Shown here one piece after another: positions 17,050 through 25,366 of a stretch of DNA of 64,000 nucleotides. The position numbers and the translations under genes are program-made. A model generated the notes under the pieces. It had not been told where the DNA came from and made no database searches. It saw only the letters and a program-made list of their open reading frames with translations. The stretch is from Pyrinomonadaceae bacterium (lineage in GTDB: Bacteria > Acidobacteriota > Blastocatellia > Pyrinomonadales > Pyrinomonadaceae), in the NCBI GenBank assembly GCA_030841105.1, contig JAVEDE010000050.1, positions 1 through 64,000 on the forward strand, read 5' to 3'. Numbering within the stretch: the stretch's first letter is position 1; each line of letters begins with the position of its first letter.

Positions 17050-18115
17050 AGTTTCTCTCGTAACCTCTCTCCGTAAAATGGCACACGACGAAGTCAAGAC
17101 TTTCGCCTTCTACCTTGCTTGAATATGCTCGACTCCGTTGGAGTAACCGAACACCTTGAAGTGGAAACCTGTCTCTAGCAGTTTCTACCGGGCGTTTAGT
17201 GTCTTCTAATAGCAAGCACTATGCCCTTGCGCGTCGGGGGTTTATGTGAGTGGTCAGCGCGTATGCACCGAGCCTGAAATTACGGGGGAAAATGCAACCT
17301 ACAGGAATTTCGACAAGCTGATCATAAGATTCCTTCTAACGAACGCATACATTGTTGATTGTACTGAACACGAACGTCGGAACAATCACCGTGTTATGTT
17401 TTTTTGACACTCAACTCATATCAACACAGCGTTGACTTAACGTTAAATTCCACGCGTTTCTTTAGAGTAAAAGAAAGGTGAGCCGTCATCTCTGGCGTAC
17501 TCACCTTCCCTGTCCCCCCTTGTTCGTTTAAGCCGTCAATCCCGCCGCGCTTCGATGAGTGCTCCGAGTCTTAACAACCCGCCCTCAACAGTCCGGCGAA
17601 AACTCCCGTTTCGGGTGCTGCGTAAAGACATTCGACCGAACCTGCAAGTCGGACAACTTTCACGCGCCACGCTGAACCAGTCCGTTAAATTTCTGCTATT
17701 AACCTTGTGCAAATGTTAGATGCGATTTTAGGGTGCATGCGCTTTAAAGTCTGTACGAAGTCGTACTAAATTTATGGAAAAATTGTGTTGAGTTCGAGCC
17801 GTTAAAAGCCTCTCCGGATGGACGAAAAGAGACGTTTGAAACTCGCACGCGCATGAGGTTTCGGGCGACGTGAAAAAATTAAGTTGACGTACCTAAACGT
17901 ACAGACAGACAAGATTCAGATTGCCTACATTACGCACATTCTACGCGTGAAAGAGCCTCCTCTTTCGGGGTTGCGGGCACTGAAAAGTCCGCAACCCTCT
18001 TCACAAAGTTGAAGGGTTCTGAATATCAACTTGTTGTTCGCCCTCTGCCGAGCTTGCAGAAGTTAATCCAACCTTCGCATCGTCCCGGCGAACTCTCGCA
18101 ACAGGAGGTCGCAAG
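17050..18115. other. 1.07-kb AT-richer intergenic region, divergent promoters expected
   Basis: No supported ORF. It separates the minus-strand glycan cluster from a plus-strand receiver gene. Visible structures: an 8-bp stem AAGGTGAG/CTCACCTT at 17475-17507 and the two hairpins at 17949-17997. On the minus strand, TTGTTC-16-TACAAT (about 17355-17382) is a weak promoter candidate for the glycosyltransferase. No riboswitch class was recognised. Its size and low GC make it a candidate for regulatory RNA or horizontally acquired sequence. Confidence 0.5.
17949..17997. promoter_or_regulatory. Two adjacent hairpins before the receiver gene
   Basis: GAAAGAG-CCTC-CTCTTTC is followed at once by GGGTTGCGG with a 12-nt loop and CCGCAACCC. 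They lie about 120 nt upstream of the receiver start codon. The second stem is followed by TCTTC, not a clean T-run, so leader structure is as likely as a terminator. Confidence 0.4.
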
Positions 18116-18565
18116 ATGGAGCAACGAATCAACAAGGGCACGACGATCCTTGTCGCCGAAGACGACGAAGACAATCGCTTCACCCTGAAACTGCTTTTAG
18201 AGGTGCGCGGCTACCGCGTGTTAACGGCGGCGAACGGACGCGAAGCGATCAGCGTCGCCGAACGCGAACGTCCCGACCTCATCTTGATGGACTTGCGCAT
18301 GCCGGAGTTGAACGGCCTCGCCACCACGCGCCAACTGCGCCAGCACGCCGACGCGCGTCTGCGCCGGATTCCCATCTTCGCCCTGTCGGCCTACGATCCG
18401 GCGCAGCACCGCGCCGTCGCCATCGCCGCCGGTTGCGACGAGTATGTGACGAAGCCCATCAACTATGAACGACTGGAGAAGTTGCTCGAAACTTTCCTGA
18501 GCACGCCGCGCAACGCCCCCGCGCTGCCGGACGCCACCGCGCCGAACGACGTCCTCCACACGTAA
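18116..18565 (+). CDS. Stand-alone response-regulator receiver protein
   Basis: 149 aa, ATG preceded by a perfect AGGAGGT. A single CheY-like REC domain (about 10-130): acidic pair EDDED (15-19), phospho-acceptor D59 in ILMDLRMPELNG, Ser in the ALSAYD position, and Lys in YVTKP. No output domain; the C-terminal tail is short and Pro/Ala-rich. It probably relays a signal from an unlinked histidine kinase. A second receiver gene follows about 270 bp downstream on the same strand. Confidence 0.9.
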   Translation: MEQRINKGTTILVAEDDEDNRFTLKLLLEVRGYRVLTAANGREAISVAERERPDLILMDLRMPELNGLATTRQLRQHADARLRRIPIFALSAYDPAQHRAVAIAAGCDEYVTKPINYERLEKLLETFLSTPRNAPALPDATAPNDVLHT

Positions 18566-18836
18566 ATCGTCCGGCAAGTAACCTTCATCGAGTTTGCCGA
18601 TGCGACGCCGCAGCCAGTGCGTGTGCGCCACAACCGGAGCACACGCGTCGTGCGCTTCCGACGCCGGGGCGCTCCACGCACTTCGTTAATCGCACCGACA
18701 CGATTCGTTATCAAACTCCGACTCCGCGACGGGTTGTTCCCATCCCGGCCGCACGTTAAGTTTTGCAAGCCGGATAGCGCAGGCATCTCAGGCTCGACGG
18801 TGTTATGATTGAGTTGCTCGAAGGGATGATTTGATA

Positions 18837-19241
18837 ATGGAAACGCAGGTTACAGCAGGACACGTTTTGCACGTCGAGGATCACGACGACACGCGCGTGT
18901 TGATGAGGCTGATGCTGGAGCAGGCTGGATTCACAGTGACCTCGGTCGAGTCGGGCGCGCGCTGTCTGGAACTGGCGCAGAGCGGCCGACGATTCGATCT
19001 CTACCTGCTCAACCACACCTTCCCGGATGCGTCCGGTGTCTCGATCTGCGCCTTGCTTCGCCAACTCGATCCGACGACCCCGATCCTCTTCTACTCCTCG
19101 CGCGCCATGCCGCAAGAGAAAGAGGCCGCCTTGAAGGCCGGCGCGCAAGACTATCTCATCAAGCCGAACGATCTGTTCCACGTCGCACAGCACGTCGCCA
19201 AGTGGATCAAGTCGAACCCGCGTCCGACAGACCCGAACTGA
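18837..19241 (+). CDS. Atypical receiver protein lacking the phospho-acceptor Asp
   Basis: 134 aa from ATG (the ORF-track start is a TTG two codons earlier). REC fold with the acidic pair in VEDHDD (about 14-18) and the conserved Lys in DYLIKP. However, the usual LLDxxxPD reads LLNHTFPD, so the phospho-acceptor is Asn59. SS in FYSSRA takes the Thr/Ser switch position. The protein probably cannot be phosphorylated in the usual way and may act as a constitutive or decoy partner of the upstream receiver. Spacing of about 270 bp suggests its own promoter. Confidence 0.85.
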   Translation: METQVTAGHVLHVEDHDDTRVLMRLMLEQAGFTVTSVESGARCLELAQSGRRFDLYLLNHTFPDASGVSICALLRQLDPTTPILFYSSRAMPQEKEAALKAGAQDYLIKPNDLFHVAQHVAKWIKSNPRPTDPN

Positions 19242-19296
19242 CGGACGCGACTTTCAGAGTCGCTCCACACCGGCGACCGTCAAGTTGTGAAATGAT

Positions 19297-19328
19297 GAGG
19301 GCGGTTAATCGCGAGGGCGGTTAATCGC
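19297..19328. repeat. Two tandem 16-bp repeats
   Basis: GAGGGCGGTTAATCGC occurs twice head to tail in the 113-bp gap between the convergent receiver and zinc-ribbon genes. Function unknown; probably slippage. Confidence 0.7.
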
Positions 19329-19354
19329 GCGGCCTCTGCCTCCGCGTGTTTGGT

Positions 19355-19978
19355 TTATTGCTTCCGGCGCGAACCGGCGAGGTGCTTCGTCGGGTCTTCG
19401 GTGACGCTGAAATTTGGCGAGGCGAATTCAGTAGTGTCGCCGGAGTTTAATAAACGTGGCTCGGCATCAGTCCCTTGACCGTCCAACGTCCCCTGCTTAT
19501 TTTTCGACAACGATCTTCTGCTCTCGATTTCCACAATTTTTTTGCTGATGAAGGTGCCATTGATCATGATGCCGAGGCCGACGAGAAACGGGATCAAACC
19601 GGCGATCCAGATGCGGCTGAGAATCTCGTTGTCGCTGGGCGGGTTTTGGCCGCTCAGGATAATGCCCTGCATCAGGAAGAAGAGAAAGATCATCGCGCCG
19701 AGTCCGACGAGCGAGGTGATGACGCCCGCCTTGATTTCGTTATAGCGTTTCACCTCCGCCGTCACGCCCTTCTCACGCTCAAGCTGGTGATTGCGCCTTT
19801 GCCGCTCCTGCTCGGAGAGAAACATCTCTGCGACCCACGTCTTGCTCCAATCGAACTTCTCGCCCGCCGCCGTCTCGCGCGTCGCCACGGCCTGCCGCAC
19901 GGCCTGCAAATTCGCGCCGCACAAATTACAGAACTTCAACTCTTCGCTTTGATTCGCGCCGCATTGTGGGCAGAACAT
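19355..19978 (-). CDS. Zinc-ribbon membrane protein
   Basis: 207 aa, ATG behind AAGGAGTCTCACT. A zinc ribbon at residues 3-21 (CPQCGANQSEELKFCNLCG, a C-x2-C-x12-C-x2-C arrangement) is followed by a charged region (about 45-80) and two transmembrane helices (about 90-110 and 125-148). The C-terminal 55 residues are polar. Topology suggests the zinc ribbon and tail face the cytoplasm. No enzymatic motif. Many acidobacterial genomes carry such zinc-ribbon two-helix proteins; the role is unknown. Confidence 0.75.
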   Translation of the reverse strand: MFCPQCGANQSEELKFCNLCGANLQAVRQAVATRETAAGEKFDWSKTWVAEMFLSEQERQRRNHQLEREKGVTAEVKRYNEIKAGVITSLVGLGAMIFLFFLMQGIILSGQNPPSDNEILSRIWIAGLIPFLVGLGIMINGTFISKKIVEIESRRSLSKNKQGTLDGQGTDAEPRLLNSGDTTEFASPNFSVTEDPTKHLAGSRRKQ

Positions 19979-20110
19979 AGTGAGACTCCTTCGTCAATCC
20001 GTCTCTCCGCATTACGAAATTATAGACGGAAGGTTCTTACTTTGGACAAACAATTTCACGCGGTTGGAGCACTTGGACGAACGGGCGTGCGGCTTAGTGC
20101 GACGCTCCGA

Positions 20111-20147
20111 CAAACGAAAACGGCAGCCACTCTGGTTGGCTGCCGTT
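20111..20147 (-). terminator. Terminator downstream of tRNA-Pro
   Basis: On the minus strand, AACGGCAGCCA-ACCAGAG-TGGCTGCCGTT followed by TTCGTTTG: an 11-bp perfect stem with a T-rich tail 16 nt beyond the tRNA 3' end. Confidence 0.8.
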
Positions 20148-20162
20148 AACTTCGGATGTTAA

Positions 20163-20239
<77 letters not shown>

Positions 20240-20287
20240 ACAAACTGACTTACTGCTCAGGCATTCTAGGTGCCCCGTGCGCCCGTG

Positions 20288-20986
20288 TCAAACTTGCACG
20301 TCGCCCGCCGCCTTGAGCCGTGCCTTCTCGCGCCTCGATTTGAGGTACTCGTAGAGGGGCGGCAGCAGCGACAGGGCGACGACCACGACGACGACCTTCT
20401 CGATGTGATCTTCGAGTTTGATCCCGAAGGCGCGCTCGACCACGCCGCCGAGGAAATAACCTGCCAAGACCATGCTGAAGACCCAGAGGAAACCGCCGAC
20501 GACGTTGAACGCGACGAACTGCCGGTAAGGCATCCGCGCCGCGCCCGCGACGATGGGGGCGAAGGTGCGCACGATGGGCACGAAGCGTGCGATGATGATC
20601 GTCTTGCCGCCGTACTTCTCGTAAAACCCTTGCGCCCTTTCCAGATGGCTCGGCCGGAACAGCAAAGACTTCTGGCGCGAGAAGATGCGCGGCCCCAGTG
20701 TCAGTCCCGAATAATAGCCGACGGCATCGCCCACCACCGCCGCGACGAACAAGAGGCCGAGCAGCAACGAGACGCTGAGTTTGCCGCTCGCGGCGAACAG
20801 CCCCGCCACGACGAGCAGCGAGTCGCCCGGCAGGAAGAAGCCCATCGCCAGCCCGGTCTCTGCGAAGACGATGAAGGCCAGCCCGGCGTAAGTCAGCGGC
20901 AGCCCTTTCGTCGTCAAAAACTCGATGATGTTTTTGGGATTGAGGTACTCTTTAACGTGGTGAAAAAGTTCGTATAGCGATTCCAT
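20288..20986 (-). CDS. DedA-family membrane protein
   Basis: 232 aa from the ATG at MESLYELF. The ORF-track start 7 codons upstream lies in the repeat arm. DedA/SNARE-associated (VTT) domain: FAETGLAMGFFLPGDSLL, the G-[FY]-xxG region, then FGRF-like IIARFVPIVRTFAPIVAGAARM. Four or five membrane helices. DedA proteins work as proton-coupled lipid or undecaprenyl-phosphate flippases/transporters in the inner membrane; the substrate here is unknown. No Shine-Dalgarno: the heptamer repeat runs to within about 6 nt of the start codon. Confidence 0.9.
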   Translation of the reverse strand: MESLYELFHHVKEYLNPKNIIEFLTTKGLPLTYAGLAFIVFAETGLAMGFFLPGDSLLVVAGLFAASGKLSVSLLLGLLFVAAVVGDAVGYYSGLTLGPRIFSRQKSLLFRPSHLERAQGFYEKYGGKTIIIARFVPIVRTFAPIVAGAARMPYRQFVAFNVVGGFLWVFSMVLAGYFLGGVVERAFGIKLEDHIEKVVVVVVALSLLPPLYEYLKSRREKARLKAAGDVQV

Positions 20987-20991
20987 AAAAT

Positions 20992-21068
20992 AGGTTTCAG
21001 GTTTCAAGTTTCAGTTTCAAGTTTAAGAAGCTGAAAACCTCAGACTTGAAACTTGAAACCTGAAACCC
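20992..21068. repeat. Heptamer inverted repeat, GTTTCAA words
   Basis: The left arm AGGTTTCAGGTTTCAAGTTT continues as CAGTTTCAAG. It faces GACTTGAAACTTGAAACCTG plus AAACCC across about 18 nt. The words are GTTTCAG/GTTTCAA. It fills the whole gap between pcm and the DedA gene. The same word recurs at 40038-40113 and 58162-58251. Confidence 0.85.
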
Positions 21069-21076
21069 TTTCTTAG

Positions 21077-21760
21077 TTATTGTTCCGACCACCCGTAGCG
21101 ACCGATGAGGGGGACGAAGGCGCACGCGCCGTGGTCTTCGCGCGCGTAGCCGTCAGCGTTGCGGATGACGCGGACGAGCCGTTGCGCGTCGCGCCGCTCG
21201 CCGACCGGCATCACGAGTCGCCCGCCGACTTTCAACTGCGCCATGAGCGGTTCGGGCACTTCGGGGCCGCCCGCCGCGGCGAGGATGGCGTCGTAGGGCG
21301 CATGTGCGCTCCAACCGAGCGTGCCGTCGAAGCACTTGACGGTGGCGTTGTAGATGTTGAGGGCGCGGATGCGCGACTGCGCCACGCGCGCCAGTTCGCT
21401 GATGCGTTCGATGGCGAGGACGCGCCCGGCGAGACGCGCGAGCACCGCCGTCTGGTAGCCCGACCCCGCGCCGATCTCCAACACCGAACTGTCGCTGTCG
21501 AGTTCCAACAACTCGGACATGCGCGCGACGATGTAAGGCTGCGAGATCGTCTGGTTGGCGGCGATGGGGAGCGCGTGGTCGCCGTAGGCATTGCCCTGCA
21601 AGGCTTCGGGCACGAAGTAGTGACGCGGCACTTCGCGCATCGCTGCGAGCACGCGCGCGTCGCGGATGCCGTGGTGCTGGCGCAGGTGTTCGACCATCTG
21701 GTCGCGCTGGCGGCGGAACGCGGACGTCTGCGCCGTTGGAATTTGTGATGCGGAACTCAA
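21077..21760 (-). CDS. pcm: Protein-L-isoaspartate O-methyltransferase
   Basis: 227 aa. The start codon is TTG; no ATG precedes the conserved FRRQRDQMVEHLRQ segment, so TTG is kept. The enzyme repairs isoaspartyl residues in aged proteins using SAM. Motifs: VPRHYFVPEAL, YGDHALPIAANQTISQPYIVA, SAM site VLEIGAGSGYQTAVLA, and RLVMPVG near the end. It lies 65 bp downstream of surE, the classic surE-pcm pairing. Confidence 0.95.
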   Translation of the reverse strand: MSSASQIPTAQTSAFRRQRDQMVEHLRQHHGIRDARVLAAMREVPRHYFVPEALQGNAYGDHALPIAANQTISQPYIVARMSELLELDSDSSVLEIGAGSGYQTAVLARLAGRVLAIERISELARVAQSRIRALNIYNATVKCFDGTLGWSAHAPYDAILAAAGGPEVPEPLMAQLKVGGRLVMPVGERRDAQRLVRVIRNADGYAREDHGACAFVPLIGRYGWSEQ

Positions 21761-21825
21761 CAGGTTAAGGCTCCGTGTGCGACAGTGGATAGTTACAGTT
21801 TCGGCGGCGAAAGATGCGTACAGTT

Positions 21826-22617
21826 TCAGACGTGCCCGACCGTCTGGTCTTCGGCGGGGACAAGTTCATCCAGGCGCGGCGAGTTCCAATCCTGCAACGC
21901 GGCGAGCGAACGGTGATCCGTCATGTCGCTGCGCATCGGCGTGACGGACACCAAGCCGTGCTTGACCGCGTAGTAATCCGTGCCCTCCACAGTGTCTTCG
22001 GGAAACACCTCTTCGCCGATCCAGTAATACGCCTTGCCGCGCGGGTCAATCTTCTCCGTGATGATCGGGCGCGCGTTCTTCATGCCCTGACGCGTGACGC
22101 TGATGCCGCCCAGTTCGCCCGGCGGCATGTTGATGTTGAGCAGGATGCCTTCCGGCAAGCCTTCGGCCAAAACTTTCCGCACGATCCGTGCGGCGAACCC
22201 GGCGGCGTGCGTGAAGTCGTAATTTTCGCGCGCGACGAGACTGAAAGCGAGACCTGTGACGCCGAGGATCGTCGCTTCGAGCGCGCCCGCGACCGTGCCG
22301 GAGTACGACGCGTCGTCGCCCAGATTGCCGCCGTGGTTGATGCCGGAGACGCAGATGTGCGGCCACTCTTCGCGCGGCAGAATCTTGTGGAGCGCGAGCG
22401 TCACGCAGTCTGTGGGCGTGCCGTCAACCGTCCAGTGGCGTTCGTCTATGCGGCGGATGCGCAGCGGGCGCGAGAGCGTCAGGCTGTGCGACGCGCCGCT
22501 CATCTCGGAAGCCGGAGCCACCGTGTACACGTCGCCCACCGTGCGTAGAGCTGCTTCGAGTTGGATGAGGCCGTCGGAATGGATGCCGTCGTCGTTGGTT
22601 AAAAGAATACGTGTCAT
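21826..22617 (-). CDS. surE: 5'/3'-nucleotidase SurE
   Basis: 263 aa. A metal-dependent nucleoside monophosphate phosphatase for stationary-phase and stress survival. The N-terminal LLTNDDGIHSDG holds the catalytic DD; VAPASEMSGASHSLT and VSGINHGGNLGDDASYSGTV (Asn and Ser metal/phosphate ligands) are conserved, with GALEATILG after. It is followed by pcm on the same strand, an old functional pair in protein repair and survival. Confidence 0.95.
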   Translation of the reverse strand: MTRILLTNDDGIHSDGLIQLEAALRTVGDVYTVAPASEMSGASHSLTLSRPLRIRRIDERHWTVDGTPTDCVTLALHKILPREEWPHICVSGINHGGNLGDDASYSGTVAGALEATILGVTGLAFSLVARENYDFTHAAGFAARIVRKVLAEGLPEGILLNINMPPGELGGISVTRQGMKNARPIITEKIDPRGKAYYWIGEEVFPEDTVEGTDYYAVKHGLVSVTPMRSDMTDHRSLAALQDWNSPRLDELVPAEDQTVGHV

Positions 22618-22693
22618 AGAAAATCAACCGCAGTTCATTACAACCCAAAGCCCTGAATTATTCAAGGGACGCGCCGAACGGAGTTCGACTGTG

Positions 22694-22737
22694 AAAGAAA
22701 AGCCCCGCGACGCGTTTGCACGTGCGCGGGGCTTTCG
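22694..22737 (-). terminator. Terminator after the radical SAM gene
   Basis: On the minus strand, AAAGCCCCGCG, a 15-nt loop, then CGCGGGGCTTTTCTTTC. It begins 22 nt after the stop codon. The stem also has A/T flanks for the opposite direction, but no plus-strand gene ends here. Confidence 0.85.
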
Positions 22738-22759
22738 AGTCAACTGAGACTTGCTCCGT

Positions 22760-24802
22760 TTAGGCCGAGACGGCGTCTTTACCGTTGCTGCGACTCAAGC
22801 CCTTGATCTGCACGGGCGTGTTCTTCTCCACGTCGCCCGCGCCGAGTTTCTGCTTGAGCACCATCTCCTGATAAAGCTTGCGCATCATCGCCGCTTCCTC
22901 GGCCGCAGTCTTCGGCCCGGCCATTTCGGGACGGTTCGGACGCTGCAAGTCAACTTCGTTCAAGACGCCGGTGAACTCCAACTCGCCCAACTCGACGTTC
23001 TTGCCCTTAGCGAAGATTTCGTGGCGGCCGTGCTCTTTGTACCACTTGGCGATGGTCGCGTTCTGGTGCATCTGCTCGATGATGTTGCGCCAACCGATAC
23101 CCGTGTTGTAGGCGCAGAACGAGATTTCGCCTTCCTGCGTGCCGTAGGGGATGATGCACATCTCCGTGCGGCGGAAGTCGTAGTTGAACAAGTCCTGAAA
23201 CCACATGCCCGCGATGAAGAGGAAGTTCCAAGGGTCGGCGCGGCGTTTCTCGATGTCCTCGAACGTGCGGTCGCCTTCGACCTTGCCATAAGACTTGCCC
23301 GACAGGCCGAACGACTTGTCGAATTTCTTGAAGATGTCCACGAGCGTCAAGCTCTGCGGCGCGCCATAAGGCTGGTAGTTCTTCAAGAGAGCCAAGCCCA
23401 TCATGATGTTCGAGAACCACTTGCCGCGACCGGCGTCCGTGATGCCCGTCATGTCTTTGACGAGGCCGGGGATGTTCAGAAACTCCGGCACGGGCTTCAT
23501 CTCTTTCGTGTTCTTGTTGATCATCACGGCCGTGCCGACGCCGCAGTTCGGATGGCAGCCGCACGAGACCTGACCCCATTCGGCCTCAGGGCCGTGGACG
23601 AGGTCTGCGAAGTCTGCGAACGCGCCCATCAGGGAGAGCGGGAACCAATCGCGCGTCGGCTCGGTGATGCCGACCTGCTTCTTCACGTCGTGCGCGAGGT
23701 GCGACAGCGTGTAACGCTGCGCCATGCGCCGCTCGTCCGTGATCTCCTCGTCGCGGCCGGTGAACGACACGGGCTGGAACGAGATGAAGGCGACCTTCTT
23801 CGGGTTGTCGAGCGCGAAGCGGATGACGGAGCCGACCTGATCGTTGTTGATGTTGTTGACGAGCGTGGTGACGAGCACGATCTCGACGCCCGCTTCGTGC
23901 AGGTTATCAATCGCGCGCAGTTTCACGTCGAAGAGGTTGCCGACCTGTCGGTGCGAGTTCGCGTCGTTGCCGATGCCGTCGAACTGTAGATAGGCGTAGC
24001 GCAGACCGGCGTCGGCGGCGTCGCGGCAGAACTGCTTCGACTTGGCAAACTCGATGCCGTTCGTCGCGCACTGCACGGAGTTATAGCCGACCTTACGTGA
24101 ATACTTGATGGACTCGATGAAGTGCGGCGAGATGGTCGGCTCGCCGCCCGAAAACTGCACCGACATCTGGCGGCGCGGCTTGATCGAGATGGCCTTGTCG
24201 AGAATGTCTTTCACGTCGTCGAAGCTGAGTTCGTGGACGAAGCCGACTTGGTTGGCGTCCATGAAGCACGGGTCGCACATCATGTTGCAGCGGTTCGTCA
24301 GGTCAATCGTCAAGACCGAGCCGCGGCCGTACTTGATGGTGGACGAGCCGTGGTTGTGCAACTTCTCGTCGTTGTGCGCCTGAATGTCGCGGCCGGGAAA
24401 CTGCGCCTCGATGTGCTTGAGGAACGACGAGTCCATCGCCATGATGTCCTCGATGTGGCCGTGCGTGGGGCAGTCCTTGATCATCCAGATTTCGCCGTTG
24501 CGTTCGACGATCTGCGCCTTCACCTCGCCGACCTTCTCGTTGATGAGGATGGCGGGGTCAATCACTTCCTGACTCAAAATCTTGGCGCGCGCCTCGATGA
24601 CGCACTTCGGGCACAGGCTGTCGGTCGTGCGCGGGAAGCCGAGGGGCGGCTTTGACTTCTGCCAAGACTTCAACAGCGGCTTGTCTGACCACTTCGGGAT
24701 GAACGATTCGCTCGGACGATATTTATTGAAAAACTGGACGGTGTTGAACGCGCCCGCCGCGATGGCGGTCAGTCCTCTTTCCACGTGTTTAATGGGTCGC
24801 AT
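22760..24802 (-). CDS. Radical SAM protein resembling tetraether / membrane-spanning lipid synthases (Tes/Mss-like)
   Basis: 680 aa, ATG behind AGAAGGAAGAGAAC. The radical SAM cluster is C172-x3-C176-x2-C179 (CNMMCDPC), with SGGEPT at 218-223. An N-terminal metal region has C64-x2-C67 (CPKC) and CPTHGH at C111; a further cysteine cluster C414-x-C416-x3-C420 (SCGCHPNC) suggests an auxiliary Fe-S cluster. The CPxC...CPxHG start and overall layout match what I recall of archaeal tetraether synthase Tes and bacterial Mss proteins, which join two lipid tails by C-C bonds. Acidobacteria including subdivision 4 make membrane-spanning iso-diabolic acid, so this is a good candidate. Single gene with its own terminator. 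Radical SAM assignment firm; substrate inferred. Confidence 0.8.
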   Translation of the reverse strand: MRPIKHVERGLTAIAAGAFNTVQFFNKYRPSESFIPKWSDKPLLKSWQKSKPPLGFPRTTDSLCPKCVIEARAKILSQEVIDPAILINEKVGEVKAQIVERNGEIWMIKDCPTHGHIEDIMAMDSSFLKHIEAQFPGRDIQAHNDEKLHNHGSSTIKYGRGSVLTIDLTNRCNMMCDPCFMDANQVGFVHELSFDDVKDILDKAISIKPRRQMSVQFSGGEPTISPHFIESIKYSRKVGYNSVQCATNGIEFAKSKQFCRDAADAGLRYAYLQFDGIGNDANSHRQVGNLFDVKLRAIDNLHEAGVEIVLVTTLVNNINNDQVGSVIRFALDNPKKVAFISFQPVSFTGRDEEITDERRMAQRYTLSHLAHDVKKQVGITEPTRDWFPLSLMGAFADFADLVHGPEAEWGQVSCGCHPNCGVGTAVMINKNTKEMKPVPEFLNIPGLVKDMTGITDAGRGKWFSNIMMGLALLKNYQPYGAPQSLTLVDIFKKFDKSFGLSGKSYGKVEGDRTFEDIEKRRADPWNFLFIAGMWFQDLFNYDFRRTEMCIIPYGTQEGEISFCAYNTGIGWRNIIEQMHQNATIAKWYKEHGRHEIFAKGKNVELGELEFTGVLNEVDLQRPNRPEMAGPKTAAEEAAMMRKLYQEMVLKQKLGAGDVEKNTPVQIKGLSRSNGKDAVSA

Positions 24803-25366
24803 GTTCTCTTCCTTCTCTACCGGATAAATTTGTCAGACGCTCTGCCGGTCGGGCGTCGAATCTTGGGTTGAAATTGCTTGATTTGTGACCAGAGTCTTTG
24901 AAGCGAGAGCAGCCGGGGAGCACTTCGAGGCGGACGGTCGGGCTAGAATCTACCCTCGTCACACGCTAAATGCAACCTGCGGTTGAACATTCAGGTGTGG
25001 CGGAGCGATTGACCGTTCAACCTTCCGCCACTTCTCAACCCGAACTCTTTCCTGTGGAATTGCCCTCTCCGCTTCAGAGAGATGGATCAACCTATCGCAC
25101 ATAGCAATGACCGTGCCAGCGATGCCTAAAACGTAACTGATTACATATAAAGAGTTATCCGGCTGAGGATTTTTCCGAGGAGATAGTTCGACCAACAAAT
25201 GCGTGTCGTATAAACCCGACAGACTCAATACGGGAAGGCGTGTATCTTTCCGACCCGGAAGCTACGAATCAGCAACCGGGTCGGCCATTTCTGACACGTC
25301 GGGTCGTCCGCAGGGTCTAAATCAAACAGATAATATTGGGAGAGGCGGGGTGGCCGGAAGGCTCAG
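24803..25366. other. Intergenic region with one weak ORF and a hairpin
   Basis: 564 bp. It includes a minus-strand TTG ORF of 89 aa (24959-25228) with one hydrophobic segment (SLYVISYVLGIAGTVIAM) but no Shine-Dalgarno and atypical codon use; I do not call it. CCGACCCGG (25250-25258) and CCGGGTCGG (25276-25284) form a perfect 9-bp stem with a 17-nt loop and no T-run. The right edge is the end of the VWA gene. Confidence 0.5.

Noticed and set aside
22751-23989. 412-aa plus-strand ORF
   Set aside because: Shadow of the radical SAM gene.
24959-25228. 89-aa minus-strand ORF with one hydrophobic segment
   Set aside because: TTG start without Shine-Dalgarno, unusual codon use and no recognisable family. 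Left as unsupported.
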